DNA of 64,000 nucleotides from Akkermansiaceae bacterium UBA7331. Lineage in GTDB: Bacteria; Verrucomicrobiota; Verrucomicrobiia; Verrucomicrobiales; Akkermansiaceae. The position numbers were made by a program, and so were the translations under genes. The stretch covers positions 27,623-91,622 of the forward strand of contig DKPP01000002.1 of NCBI GenBank assembly GCA_002471255.1, in the 5' to 3' direction. Shown piece after piece: positions 19,405-27,880 of the stretch. How positions within the stretch are numbered: the first letter of the stretch is position 1; each line of letters begins with the position of its first letter. Below the pieces are notes generated by a model. That model worked only from the letters and a program-made list of their open reading frames with translations. It did no database searches and was not told the DNA's origin.

Positions 19405-20153
19405 CGAACAAAAAATTGATGCAGGTTAAGGCAAAAAATAATTAAGACTAAGCATTCGGTTACTTCTATTGTACAACCATAAATGTCTCCTGTCGTACCA
19501 CCTAATCGTTTCATCGAAAGATGAATGATGTACAAGGATAAGGCAGTAGCTACCATAAAGGCTATAGGGCCAAATGGAGCAGCAATAAGTGCCAATATGG
19601 CTGCAATTCCTGTGCCAATTAGAGCTTGTCGGTTGGTTGTTCCTTGACGCACGGCATCCCCCATGCCCCCCGGCCTGGCTGATGGATATTTCATCAGAAG
19701 GAAAATCTGAGAACGACCTAAAACAGTAGCGAGAATACAAGCACATAAGATTTGCCATAACCCTAGACCGGCAATATGGCTTAGCGCAAATATCTTCACA
19801 CTTAGAACCATGAAGAGGGTGATACCCCCAAAGGTGCCTAGGCGTGAATCTTTCATGATTTCTAAACGTCTCTCGCGTGAAGTTTCTACAAAAAGCCCAT
19901 CCCCACAATCAGCGACACCATCAAGGTGTAAACCACCGGTTAAAATAATCCATAAGCCACAAGCCAGTAGTCCAACGATAAACGGAGGAAAAACGAATTG
20001 AAGGCAATATACGCTTACACCTATCAAAAGACCTAAGACGATACCGACTAAGGGTAGCCATGCCGTCACCCCCGAAAGCGAGTGATGAATGGGGGCCTTC
20101 CCAACCGGTAATCTTGTGAAAAAAGCAAATGCGGATCGTATGGATTTAATCAT
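19401..20153 (-). CDS. cobS: Cobalamin synthase (adenosylcobinamide-GDP ribazoletransferase)
   Basis: This 250-residue polytopic membrane enzyme joins adenosylcobinamide-GDP with alpha-ribazole (phosphate), the closing step of the nucleotide loop. The family motif GLHLDGVADCGDGLF lies near residues 93-107, with Asp residues expected to bind Mg. Several hydrophobic segments follow. The gene starts 5 nt after cobT and overlaps cbiR, so CobU, CbiR, CobS and CobT are likely made together. Confidence 0.95.
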   Translation of the reverse strand: MIKSIRSAFAFFTRLPVGKAPIHHSLSGVTAWLPLVGIVLGLLIGVSVYCLQFVFPPFIVGLLACGLWIILTGGLHLDGVADCGDGLFVETSRERRLEIMKDSRLGTFGGITLFMVLSVKIFALSHIAGLGLWQILCACILATVLGRSQIFLLMKYPSARPGGMGDAVRQGTTNRQALIGTGIAAILALIAAPFGPIAFMVATALSLYIIHLSMKRLGGTTGDIYGCTIEVTECLVLIIFCLNLHQFFVR

Positions 20154-20158
20154 AGGTG

Positions 20159-21205
20159 TTAATCGTTTCTGTTAATACATAAATCGGCTAATGTATTCAT
20201 TTCGGATAAAATGCGTGTCGCAGCATCCAATATAGGGAAGAAAAGGGCAGCTCCCGTTCCTTCGCCTAAGCATAATCCCCAGTCCATGTAGGTTTCAACA
20301 CCGATATGCTTCATGATAATTTGATGACCGGGTTCGGCTGAATTATGCGAGCCGATGAAGTAGTGGGCTACATTAGGGTTGATGCCTTGAGCTATAGCCG
20401 CTGCCGCACCTGCGATAAAGCCATCAATGACAATAGGTACTCGTAATGAAGCAGCGCCGAGCATTAACCCTGCCATGGCACCTATTTCCAAGCCACCGAT
20501 TTTGCTTAATACGTCTATAGCATCATCTTTATTGGGTTGATTGAGTTCGATTCCTTGCTTAATCAATCTGATTTTAGCGTCAACGACTGAATTTTGGACA
20601 CCGGAGCCTCTGCCCGTAACGACTTCGACCGGGGTCTGAGTCATGACTGCTACAATGGCTGATGATGGCGTGGTGTTGCCAATTCCCATTTCACCGGCTG
20701 CTATGATGTCTAAGCCTTTTTCATATTCTTCACGTGCAATATCAATGCCTAATTGGAGACTGGCAATAGCTTGTTCCCGAGTCATGGCTGCCCCTTGGCT
20801 AAAATCATGTGCCCCTCTCATGATTTTACGGTCATCTACACCATCATTTTCTGCAAAGTCATAGTCCACTCCGGCATCAACTACACGGAAACGAGCTCCT
20901 GCATTACGACTAAAAGCATTGATTGTGCCTCCTCCTTGAGCGAAGTTTTTGGTTTGAATGTAGGTTACTTCCGGTCCGGTGGCGCTAAGACCATGTTTGG
21001 TAATATGATGGTCTCCGGCAAATAGCACGACAGCTTTATTTTTTAGTAAAGGAGTTGCCGTTGCTTTCATTCCGGCGATTTGTAGTGCCAATGGTTCCAA
21101 TTTTCCTAGGGAATGAGGGATTTTGGCTAAATTCATCATTTTGATGCTAGCCTCTTGATACGCTTGTGTATCAGGCAAAGGGATGTCTATTTGAATCGTT
21201 TGCAT
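20159..21205 (-). CDS. cobT: Nicotinate-nucleotide--dimethylbenzimidazole phosphoribosyltransferase
   Basis: This 348-residue CobT activates the lower-ligand base by transferring phosphoribose from nicotinate mononucleotide, giving the alpha-ribazole phosphate used by CobS. Recognisable blocks are KAVVLFAGDHHITKHG, AAGEMGIGNTTPSSA and the C-terminal LGEGTGAAL, whose Glu is the family's catalytic base. The length is normal. It sits 3 nt from cbiB. Its partner reaction suggests that the host attaches an imported or self-made benzimidazole or purine; no base-synthesis gene is in the window. Confidence 0.96.
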   Translation of the reverse strand: MQTIQIDIPLPDTQAYQEASIKMMNLAKIPHSLGKLEPLALQIAGMKATATPLLKNKAVVLFAGDHHITKHGLSATGPEVTYIQTKNFAQGGGTINAFSRNAGARFRVVDAGVDYDFAENDGVDDRKIMRGAHDFSQGAAMTREQAIASLQLGIDIAREEYEKGLDIIAAGEMGIGNTTPSSAIVAVMTQTPVEVVTGRGSGVQNSVVDAKIRLIKQGIELNQPNKDDAIDVLSKIGGLEIGAMAGLMLGAASLRVPIVIDGFIAGAAAAIAQGINPNVAHYFIGSHNSAEPGHQIIMKHIGVETYMDWGLCLGEGTGAALFFPILDAATRILSEMNTLADLCINRND

Positions 21206-21208
21206 AAA

Positions 21209-22207
21209 TTATAAAATTGTGATGATAATCAGTATAGAACTTAATAATAAGCTTGTTGACCATGTTGTTGTCCACATGAGTCTTAATGATTTGTTGATAT
21301 CCTGAGTCGTGGCGTCCATATTACCTTCTCCGATCCAAGGATAAGGAGCTTCCAAGTCTTTGTATTTGACCGGTCCGCCTAGTTTCAAATTTAATGCTCC
21401 CGCAAATGCCGCTTCGCTCCATGCTGAGTTTGGGCTAGCGTGTGCATAACGATATTTCCAACCGATTTTCAAAGCATTTAGGCATGAGCTTTTAGAAATC
21501 CATAGTGAAGAAAATGCAATCATGAGCAAACTAAGCCTAGCCGGTAAAAAGTTCAGAAGGTCATCCGTCCTTGCAGCAAAGGTACCAAAACGGATATATT
21601 GCTCATTTTTTTTACCCCACAAAGCATCGAGGATATTAAAAGTGCGATGAATGGTTACACCTAAAGCAGAGCCTAAAAACCCCCCGATCAAAAAGCCGAT
21701 AAACGCCCAAAATAAAGAGGAGATAACACCATCGGTAAGGTTTTCTGAAACGCTTTCTATGGTGGCTCTCGCTACACCATATTGGTCGAGTTGATTCGTA
21801 TTTCTACCGACAATCATGGATACTTCATAGCGAGCTTTTTCGATAGTATCGGTTTCCAATGCTTTTATCACTCGTTTGGCATGGATACTTAATCCCGATG
21901 GAGCGATAAAAATATATAATACGCTGAGGGCTAAACATGCTTGAAGCCAAACAGAATCGAAAAACCAACAAATAGAAAACCAGACAAGCAGAAGGCTTGA
22001 TATCATTACCAAACAACAAGTCATCCCTGCTAATGTTCCCGCAAAAAATGCCTTGTTGGGCAATATTTGGCGCCAAAAAGGTTCGGCCCATCTGGCTAGA
22101 CGACCAATGAAGCAAACAGGGTGAAATCGATTTGAAGGGTCACCCAATAAACTGTCGCATAGTACAGCTCCCGGAATGAATAATAATGTTAAGATCGCTA
22201 GGCTCAT
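21209..22207 (-). CDS. cbiB: Adenosylcobinamide-phosphate synthase
   Basis: This 332-residue membrane protein attaches aminopropanol (phosphate) to adenosylcobyric acid. It has the N-terminal family motif GDPSNRFHPVCFIG and four to five membrane segments. It uses the product of CobD, which is encoded immediately upstream in the fused gene; the two genes overlap by 4 nt. Also named CobD in the aerobic-pathway nomenclature; cbiB is used here to avoid confusion with the decarboxylase. Confidence 0.94.
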   Translation of the reverse strand: MSLAILTLLFIPGAVLCDSLLGDPSNRFHPVCFIGRLARWAEPFWRQILPNKAFFAGTLAGMTCCLVMISSLLLVWFSICWFFDSVWLQACLALSVLYIFIAPSGLSIHAKRVIKALETDTIEKARYEVSMIVGRNTNQLDQYGVARATIESVSENLTDGVISSLFWAFIGFLIGGFLGSALGVTIHRTFNILDALWGKKNEQYIRFGTFAARTDDLLNFLPARLSLLMIAFSSLWISKSSCLNALKIGWKYRYAHASPNSAWSEAAFAGALNLKLGGPVKYKDLEAPYPWIGEGNMDATTQDINKSLRLMWTTTWSTSLLLSSILIIITIL

Positions 22208-24783
22208 TTTAGTCCTAAAACTTTGTATAATTGAGCCATATCGACCTTAGATCTCACAACATCGGCAAGCTTGTCGATGGCTTCATCGAGATTGTATGGA
22301 GTCATGATTTTGCCTAATGGTACTAAACCCGCTTTTTGTTTCATGAAATCAATCCAGTCTCGTCTGAAAATGTCGGCATCTAAACAACCGTGCAAATATG
22401 TCGCCCATACATTATTTTGGCGATAGCCACATATTGAGCCATCTTCACGGAAAAATGCCGGTTGACAATCCCCCTCGTGGGTACTTACACCATGATGGAT
22501 TTCATATCCCGAACTAGTAGAGTCCAACGGCGTTTTGGCTTCTTGTACTTGGATTAGGGTTTTTTCCGGTAAAAATGTTGTTGTTAAATCCAGTAAACCA
22601 AGCATTGGTACGGTATCTTTATCCGATTCGATATGGTGAGGGTCGGAAATAGAACTACCTAGCATTTGAAGCCCCCCACAAATTCCTAAAACGAATTTAC
22701 CGGATTGAGCATGATTTCTAATAAGCTGAGTAATACCTGCTTCTTTTAAAATCATAAAATCGTGTACGACATTTTTAGAGCCGGGGATAATGACTACGTC
22801 AGGATTGCCCCATTCTTCAGCAGAGCGTACCATTCTCAATCTGACATCAGGTTCTGCCGCCAAAGGTGCTAAATCGGTAAAATTAGAAACGTGATTAGGC
22901 ATAATGGCTACCACATCGAGGCATTCTCCTTCTTTTTCTTGATAAAAATCAACGACAGCACGATCTTCCTCCGGTATATTGAGGTGTCGAATCATCGGAA
23001 TAACCCCCCAAATAGGCAATCCCGTATGATCTTGTATGTATTGGTTTGCAGGTGCGAGTAAATCGGCATCGCCGCGGAACTTATTGATAAGAAATCCTGC
23101 CATTAGATTTCGTTCCGATTGATCAAAAGTCATCCATGTGCCTAAAAATGAAGCATAAACACCACCTCTATCAATATCACCTGCCAGTAGGACTTTGGCT
23201 TGGGCATGACGAGCCATGTTCATATTGACCACATCGGCTGATTTAAGGTTAACTTCTCCCGGGCTACCGGCTCCTTCTAAAACGATGCAATCATGTTCTT
23301 CGGAAAGTGAGTCGTAGGCATTTTTGACGGTTTCCCATAGTTCGATCTTTCGTCGAAAGTATTGTTTAGCTTCCATATTCTGACGAGCTTTACCCATGAC
23401 GACTAATTGCGCTCCGGTTTGGGAATGAGGCTTTAGTAGAATAGGGTTCATCCTAACGTCAGGATCTAACAAACAGGCTTTAGCTTGTACGATTTGGGCT
23501 CGGCCCATTTCTAATCCGTCAGCCGTTACTCCCGAGTTAAGAGCCATGTTTTGGGCCTTAAAAGGAGCTACGGAATAACCATCTTGCAGCATAATACGAC
23601 AAAATGCCGTTGTTAAAATACTTTTGCCGGCATCGGAACATGTGCCTTGAAGCATAAGTGCCGGTTTTTTCTTTTTGGTGAGGATGGATGGTGCTTTCTC
23701 ACTGTTAATGATGCTTTTTAAACCATGAATTAATCGTACATGATCTTCTTCCGTTCGCACTGCTACGCGAAACCAATTTTGCCCTTTTAAGCCATCATAA
23801 TTATTGCAATCTCTTAAAGCAATATGATGCTCACGCAAAAGGCGAATCGATAAATCACAAGGTGTATTATTGAGACGGAAGCAGATATAATTTGCGTGAG
23901 AGGGGATTACTTTATTGCCCGGAATGGTTTGTAATAGCTTAAATAAATGATCTCTTCTTTGAATGTTATTTTTAACCTCTTGATGATGAAAATCGGTTGG
24001 TTGCTTACAGATCGCCAATGCTGTCGTAATAGCGAAACTATTGATGTTCCAAAAATATTGTTTATCAATAATTTGCTCATGTAAATTTTGTGATAAAACA
24101 ACAAATCCCAAACGAATACCGGCTATGCCGTAAAATTTGGTCATCGAGCGTAAGACGATCAAATTATCGTATTGTCCTACTTTCGATAGAAGTGTTTGAT
24201 CCGATTCGACGTAATCAATAAAAGCTTCATCAATAATCCATAAGATATGAGGGAACGAGGCGATGATCTGCTTAAGAAAATCCTTATCATGCAAGACACC
24301 TAAAGGATTAGACGGATTTGCTAAAAACACGGCACTATGAGGTGGTGCTTGTGATAGTTCTTCTATTAGCAAATTCTTGTCAATTAACCAATTGTTGCTC
24401 TCTGTGCAGGTGAAATGGATGATATCTTTACCTGCTTGTCTGCAAGCTCTTTCGTAAGAAGCAAATGCGGGACTAATGATATAAGCAGTCTGTATCTTTG
24501 ATAATTGGGCAATTTGATGAATGAGCTCGTTTGCCCCGTTTCCTAAAATAATCTCACCTTCAAAGTTACCGTAAAAGTTTTTTAATGCTTTTACCGCCTC
24601 TTCACCATGGGGAGAAGGATAAGCATCACAGGCTGTAACTGTATGCCATAAGGCGGTTTGGATAAAAGAAGGAACCCCTTCAGGTCTAACATTAACGCTA
24701 AAATCGATAATTTCTTCGATAGGTATATTGTATTTTTGGCTTAATGATAGGGTGTTGCCACCATGTGGAAATTTAGGGCTCAT
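22204..24783 (-). CDS. Fused threonine-phosphate decarboxylase (CobD) and cobyric acid synthase (CobQ/CbiP)
   Basis: This 859-residue protein has two complete enzymes in one frame. Residues 1 to about 365 are a PLP-dependent CobD-type decarboxylase, with Asp185 in IIDEAFIDY and the PLP lysine Lys216 in RSMTKFYGIAG. Residues about 373-859 are CobQ/CbiP: an N-terminal ATP site (LQGTCSDAGKS, 378-388) and a glutaminase domain with Cys702 in LGICGGLQMLG and His798 in YLHG. CobD makes aminopropanol phosphate; CobQ amidates the corrin a,c-diamide to cobyric acid. Both products are substrates of CbiB, the next gene. The joint is a Lys-rich linker near 370. Confidence 0.95.
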   Translation of the reverse strand: MSPKFPHGGNTLSLSQKYNIPIEEIIDFSVNVRPEGVPSFIQTALWHTVTACDAYPSPHGEEAVKALKNFYGNFEGEIILGNGANELIHQIAQLSKIQTAYIISPAFASYERACRQAGKDIIHFTCTESNNWLIDKNLLIEELSQAPPHSAVFLANPSNPLGVLHDKDFLKQIIASFPHILWIIDEAFIDYVESDQTLLSKVGQYDNLIVLRSMTKFYGIAGIRLGFVVLSQNLHEQIIDKQYFWNINSFAITTALAICKQPTDFHHQEVKNNIQRRDHLFKLLQTIPGNKVIPSHANYICFRLNNTPCDLSIRLLREHHIALRDCNNYDGLKGQNWFRVAVRTEEDHVRLIHGLKSIINSEKAPSILTKKKKPALMLQGTCSDAGKSILTTAFCRIMLQDGYSVAPFKAQNMALNSGVTADGLEMGRAQIVQAKACLLDPDVRMNPILLKPHSQTGAQLVVMGKARQNMEAKQYFRRKIELWETVKNAYDSLSEEHDCIVLEGAGSPGEVNLKSADVVNMNMARHAQAKVLLAGDIDRGGVYASFLGTWMTFDQSERNLMAGFLINKFRGDADLLAPANQYIQDHTGLPIWGVIPMIRHLNIPEEDRAVVDFYQEKEGECLDVVAIMPNHVSNFTDLAPLAAEPDVRLRMVRSAEEWGNPDVVIIPGSKNVVHDFMILKEAGITQLIRNHAQSGKFVLGICGGLQMLGSSISDPHHIESDKDTVPMLGLLDLTTTFLPEKTLIQVQEAKTPLDSTSSGYEIHHGVSTHEGDCQPAFFREDGSICGYRQNNVWATYLHGCLDADIFRRDWIDFMKQKAGLVPLGKIMTPYNLDEAIDKLADVVRSKVDMAQLYKVLGLK

Positions 24784-25348
24784 AATCGGGAGATAAAGTG
24801 AGAGACGGATGTTTTTGTGCTAGGTGTGCCAAAACTTGTTTAGCTATTTGCGAATAAGTTTCTTTTTGGGTGTCATAGATTAAATCGTACTTAAAGTGAC
24901 GATGTATTTCTTGCTCTTGACGTAGTGCGTGAGTGATGTCGGGGTGGCGATCTTTACGTAGATTTTCTCGTCTGATTAATTCATCAGGTGCGCAAAAAAT
25001 TTTAATGCGATAAGTAGTCAAAAGCTTCAAATCTTCATTCAACTGGTCAATCCAAGCCTTTTTTTCACCCAAAACGTGGTCAACAACGATTAAATCGTAT
25101 CTTAAAGCAAGCCTTTGGATATGCTGATTAAATGCATTAAGTAAAGATTGAACAATATGATTATTTAAGTTGATGACGTGTGTATAATCTTGAATTTGTT
25201 CTTTAATAAAGTTGTCAATCGATGCTACCGTATATCTTTTTCTATCAAATGATTGTATAGTGTTGGCAAGGCTTGTTTTTCCGGAGCTGGATGCTCCGTT
25301 TAATAAAAGGATAATACTATTGATTCCTTCTGAATGCAGGTCTGCCAT
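24773..25348 (-). CDS. Chloramphenicol-phosphotransferase-like small-molecule kinase, first gene of the cobamide operon
   Basis: From ATG 25348 the protein has about 191 residues. A P-loop LLNGASSSGKTSLA is followed by SIDNFIKE, VVDHVLGEKKAW and the lid CAPDELIRRENLRKDR, a pattern of the CPT-like P-loop kinases. The gene overlaps the CobD-CobQ start by 11 nt, so the two are coupled. Its substrate is unknown. CobD consumes L-threonine O-3-phosphate and the locus has no PduX or BluE homologue, so a threonine-kinase role is a testable guess; antibiotic phosphorylation is the family's other known activity. A longer reading frame back to 25471 would run towards the riboswitch region and is less likely. 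Confidence 0.75.
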   Translation of the reverse strand: MADLHSEGINSIILLLNGASSSGKTSLANTIQSFDRKRYTVASIDNFIKEQIQDYTHVINLNNHIVQSLLNAFNQHIQRLALRYDLIVVDHVLGEKKAWIDQLNEDLKLLTTYRIKIFCAPDELIRRENLRKDRHPDITHALRQEQEIHRHFKYDLIYDTQKETYSQIAKQVLAHLAQKHPSLTLSPDYEP

Positions 25349-25444
25349 ATCGAATGAAAAAAGGTGTAAAGTGCTTTTCAACTCAACAAAAGAATGAGAG
25401 CTAGTCAATTCAATTTTTTTTGCTTGATAAGTATGACGCTTTGG

Positions 25445-25450
25445 TATTCT
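25445..25450 (+). promoter_or_regulatory. putative -10 element of the btuB-like transcript
   Basis: TATTCT at 25445-25450 lies 15 nt after TTGATA (25424-25429) or 19 nt after TTGCTT (25420-25425). Neither spacing is ideal, but the position just upstream of the riboswitch fits. The pnp leader has the same -10 hexamer. Confidence 0.35.
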
Positions 25451-25489
25451 ATCATCGCCATGAGCTCGCAATGGAACGAGCTACAGACT

Positions 25490-25650
25490 TCTTTGGACGC
25501 CCTTAGTGGGGCAGGAAATAGATGGGGAATATCGGTGAAAATCCGAAGCGGTACCGCCACTGTGAATAAGGTGTAAGCCTTTAAGCCAGAAAACCGGCCA
25601 GATGAAGTTGTCCAACGGGTCGGCGAGTTTACCGACCGTAAGGCGTTACA
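25490..25650 (+). promoter_or_regulatory. Cobalamin riboswitch controlling the TonB-dependent receptor
   Basis: The conserved core is present in order: GGTGAAAATCC, then CCGCCACTGTGA, then the B12 box AGCCAGAAAACCGGCC at 25584-25599. Downstream a hairpin (25618-25623 with 25632-25637, 8-nt loop) sits just before the AAGG at 25640-25643 that would be the ribosome binding site of the gene starting at 25654. This layout suggests control of translation: ligand-bound aptamer docks with the hairpin loop and hides the site. No second B12 box is seen for the divergent cobamide operon. Confidence 0.93.
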
Positions 25651-25653
25651 ACC

Positions 25654-27687
25654 ATGCATTACACGAATATTACCCATAAAATGGGTCTCATTGCTGTTGG
25701 TCTGGCATTTTTTGCCGGACAGTCTTCCTTTGCCGACCAGTCGAAAAAAGAACAGGAACCGGTAAAACAAGCTGAAACTACTTCTCAATCTGCTAATTTA
25801 GCTTCTTTGCCTATTTTACCGGAGTTGACGATGGCATCACATTTCAGTGGTGTTCCTTATGCCCAATCCGGCGTATCAGTATCAGTCGTTAATGTGAAAA
25901 AATTGCAAACGGAAGGTATTGAAACTCTTTCCGGAGCCTTGGCTAGTGTTCCCGGTGTTTACACACAAGACGGTGGTTCTACATTTCAGCGTGGTAGTGT
26001 TAGCAAAACAATCATCCGCGGGATGAATCAAGCCGCTTATACCTTGACGATGGTCGATGGTATGCGTATCAGTGATCCTAATACAACGGGTGACAAATAC
26101 TTTGGTATTACCGACTTGTTTTCATTGGGCGGTTTGGAGATCGTAAAAGGATCTCAAGGGGCCGTTTATGGCAGTGGTGCCGTGGGGGGTGTGGTCGCAA
26201 TGGAAACACCTACCGGTGATGGTAAACCTACTACGAAAATTTTTGCAGAGGCCGGTTCTTTTGATTCGGTTACCTCTTATGTAACATCCCAAGGTCGTTT
26301 GGATAAATTGACCTATTTTGTAGGAGTTGGTTATGAATACACGGCTAATGATCCTAGTATCTATGTAGGAGAAAGTACGGAGTATAAAAATCCTACTACC
26401 AAAAATAATGATTTCGAGCAGTGGAGTGAGGCGTTACGCTTAACTTATGATGTAAATGATAAAGTGACGGTCAGCCTGACGTATCGTCGTAATGATGCTA
26501 CCTTGCAATATCCTACACTTGATTGGAATGCTTGGCCGGCAGATACCATTTATGTCAATGAAGATAAAAACCACATCGATTTGATCACAGCTAAAATTGA
26601 TGCCAAATTGACCGATAAATGGACGAGTTCTTTGATGGTCGGTTATTACGGGCAACTTTATACCTGCCACCAACCGGACTTAAATCCGGAGCCAAGTTAC
26701 TACAAGACCACCACCGATAAGGTGCAAATGGAATGGCGTAACTTGATGACATGGAATAAGAAGTGGAAAACAACTTGGGGTATGGCATGGGATCGTACCG
26801 ATTATAAGGCTGTGAGCCCGAATTACGAAGCTCCACAAAACCAGCTCGATAATGTTTATGCCTTTTTCGGTGAACAAATGTGGTCCCCTTCCGATTATTT
26901 CGATGCGAGTTTAGCATTGCGATTGGAACATTCCACCGTGTGGAATAATCACTTTACATGGCGCTATTCAAATGTATGGAATGTGCAAGGTAAGGATGCC
27001 GCTACACGTATCATCGGATCTATCGGCTCAGGTTTTAGAGCGCCTACTTTCTTAGAGCAAAAAGGTAGCTATAAGAGTTGGGGATCTCTTTATCAGGGCA
27101 ATCCTGATTTGAATGTAGCAAAATCACTTGGTGGTGATTTAGGTATCGAGCAACGTTTGGCTACAGATCATTACTTCACTTTGACAGGATTTTGGACTCG
27201 TGTGAACGATGAAATTTCCTCTGCTAAAAAGACCGGATATCGTACATGGGAAAACATGAGCCACTCGACTTCCTATGGTATTGAAACATCCTTCTTTGGT
27301 AAATTAAGCGATTACTGGAATACCGGGTACGAATTGAGCTACACATACACAATGCCTAAGGGTAGTGAAATGAAGAATGGCACAATTCAATTAAATGATA
27401 CAGCACGTCACATGATTAAAGGTACCGTTTATTGTTCACCTATTGAAAGTGTTACTACCGGTTTCCGTGTGCTTTCTGCCATGAATCGTACTTGTTGGAA
27501 TGGTCAAATTGATAATTTCTGTACGGTTGGTTGGTTTGCTAAATGGCAAGCTACTGAAAAATTGGCTTTCCATCTTCGTGTGGAAAACTTGACTAACGAA
27601 AAATATCTCATCACTAATGATTACGACTTTGGTCCTCGTGAAGCTAGAGGTACCGGTGTTTATGGTGGTGTAAGTTTTGAGTTTTAA
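25654..27687 (+). CDS. TonB-dependent outer-membrane receptor, BtuB-like (corrinoid uptake)
   Basis: This 677-residue receptor has an N-terminal signal peptide (MGLIAVGLAFFAGQSSFA from the second Met), a plug domain (GIETLSGALASVPGVYTQDG, then GLEIVKGSQGAVYGSGAVGGVV) and a 22-strand-type barrel ending in GGVSFEF with a terminal Phe. The TonB box is presumably in the region 66-80 (SGVSVSVVNV). The cobalamin riboswitch in its leader identifies corrinoids as the probable cargo. Start at 25654 is favoured by the riboswitch layout; the ATG at 25681 would also leave a signal peptide. Confidence 0.9.
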   Translation: MHYTNITHKMGLIAVGLAFFAGQSSFADQSKKEQEPVKQAETTSQSANLASLPILPELTMASHFSGVPYAQSGVSVSVVNVKKLQTEGIETLSGALASVPGVYTQDGGSTFQRGSVSKTIIRGMNQAAYTLTMVDGMRISDPNTTGDKYFGITDLFSLGGLEIVKGSQGAVYGSGAVGGVVAMETPTGDGKPTTKIFAEAGSFDSVTSYVTSQGRLDKLTYFVGVGYEYTANDPSIYVGESTEYKNPTTKNNDFEQWSEALRLTYDVNDKVTVSLTYRRNDATLQYPTLDWNAWPADTIYVNEDKNHIDLITAKIDAKLTDKWTSSLMVGYYGQLYTCHQPDLNPEPSYYKTTTDKVQMEWRNLMTWNKKWKTTWGMAWDRTDYKAVSPNYEAPQNQLDNVYAFFGEQMWSPSDYFDASLALRLEHSTVWNNHFTWRYSNVWNVQGKDAATRIIGSIGSGFRAPTFLEQKGSYKSWGSLYQGNPDLNVAKSLGGDLGIEQRLATDHYFTLTGFWTRVNDEISSAKKTGYRTWENMSHSTSYGIETSFFGKLSDYWNTGYELSYTYTMPKGSEMKNGTIQLNDTARHMIKGTVYCSPIESVTTGFRVLSAMNRTCWNGQIDNFCTVGWFAKWQATEKLAFHLRVENLTNEKYLITNDYDFGPREARGTGVYGGVSFEF

Positions 27688-27758
27688 TCAATTTTATTCG
27701 GTGAGAATAGGAGGTAACTCTTATTCTCATTAATCTCTAATATATTATGATAGCGAAG

Positions 27759-27826
27759 CTCGTCTTCGGTTTGTTTCATGTTTTAGGCGAAGAAAACGTG
27801 AATACGAGCCGGAGACGAGATTTTTA
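27759..27826 (+). terminator. long-loop terminator after the TonB receptor
   Basis: An 11-bp stem (27759-27769 with 27809-27819, one G-U pair) around a 39-nt loop is followed by ATTTTTATT. A shorter hairpin (GAGAATA with TATTCTC) lies closer to the stop codon. Confidence 0.65.
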
Positions 27827-27880
27827 TTGTCTTAATGCATGCAAAATGAATAGTCTGTACTCCAAGTAATTGTTTTATTT

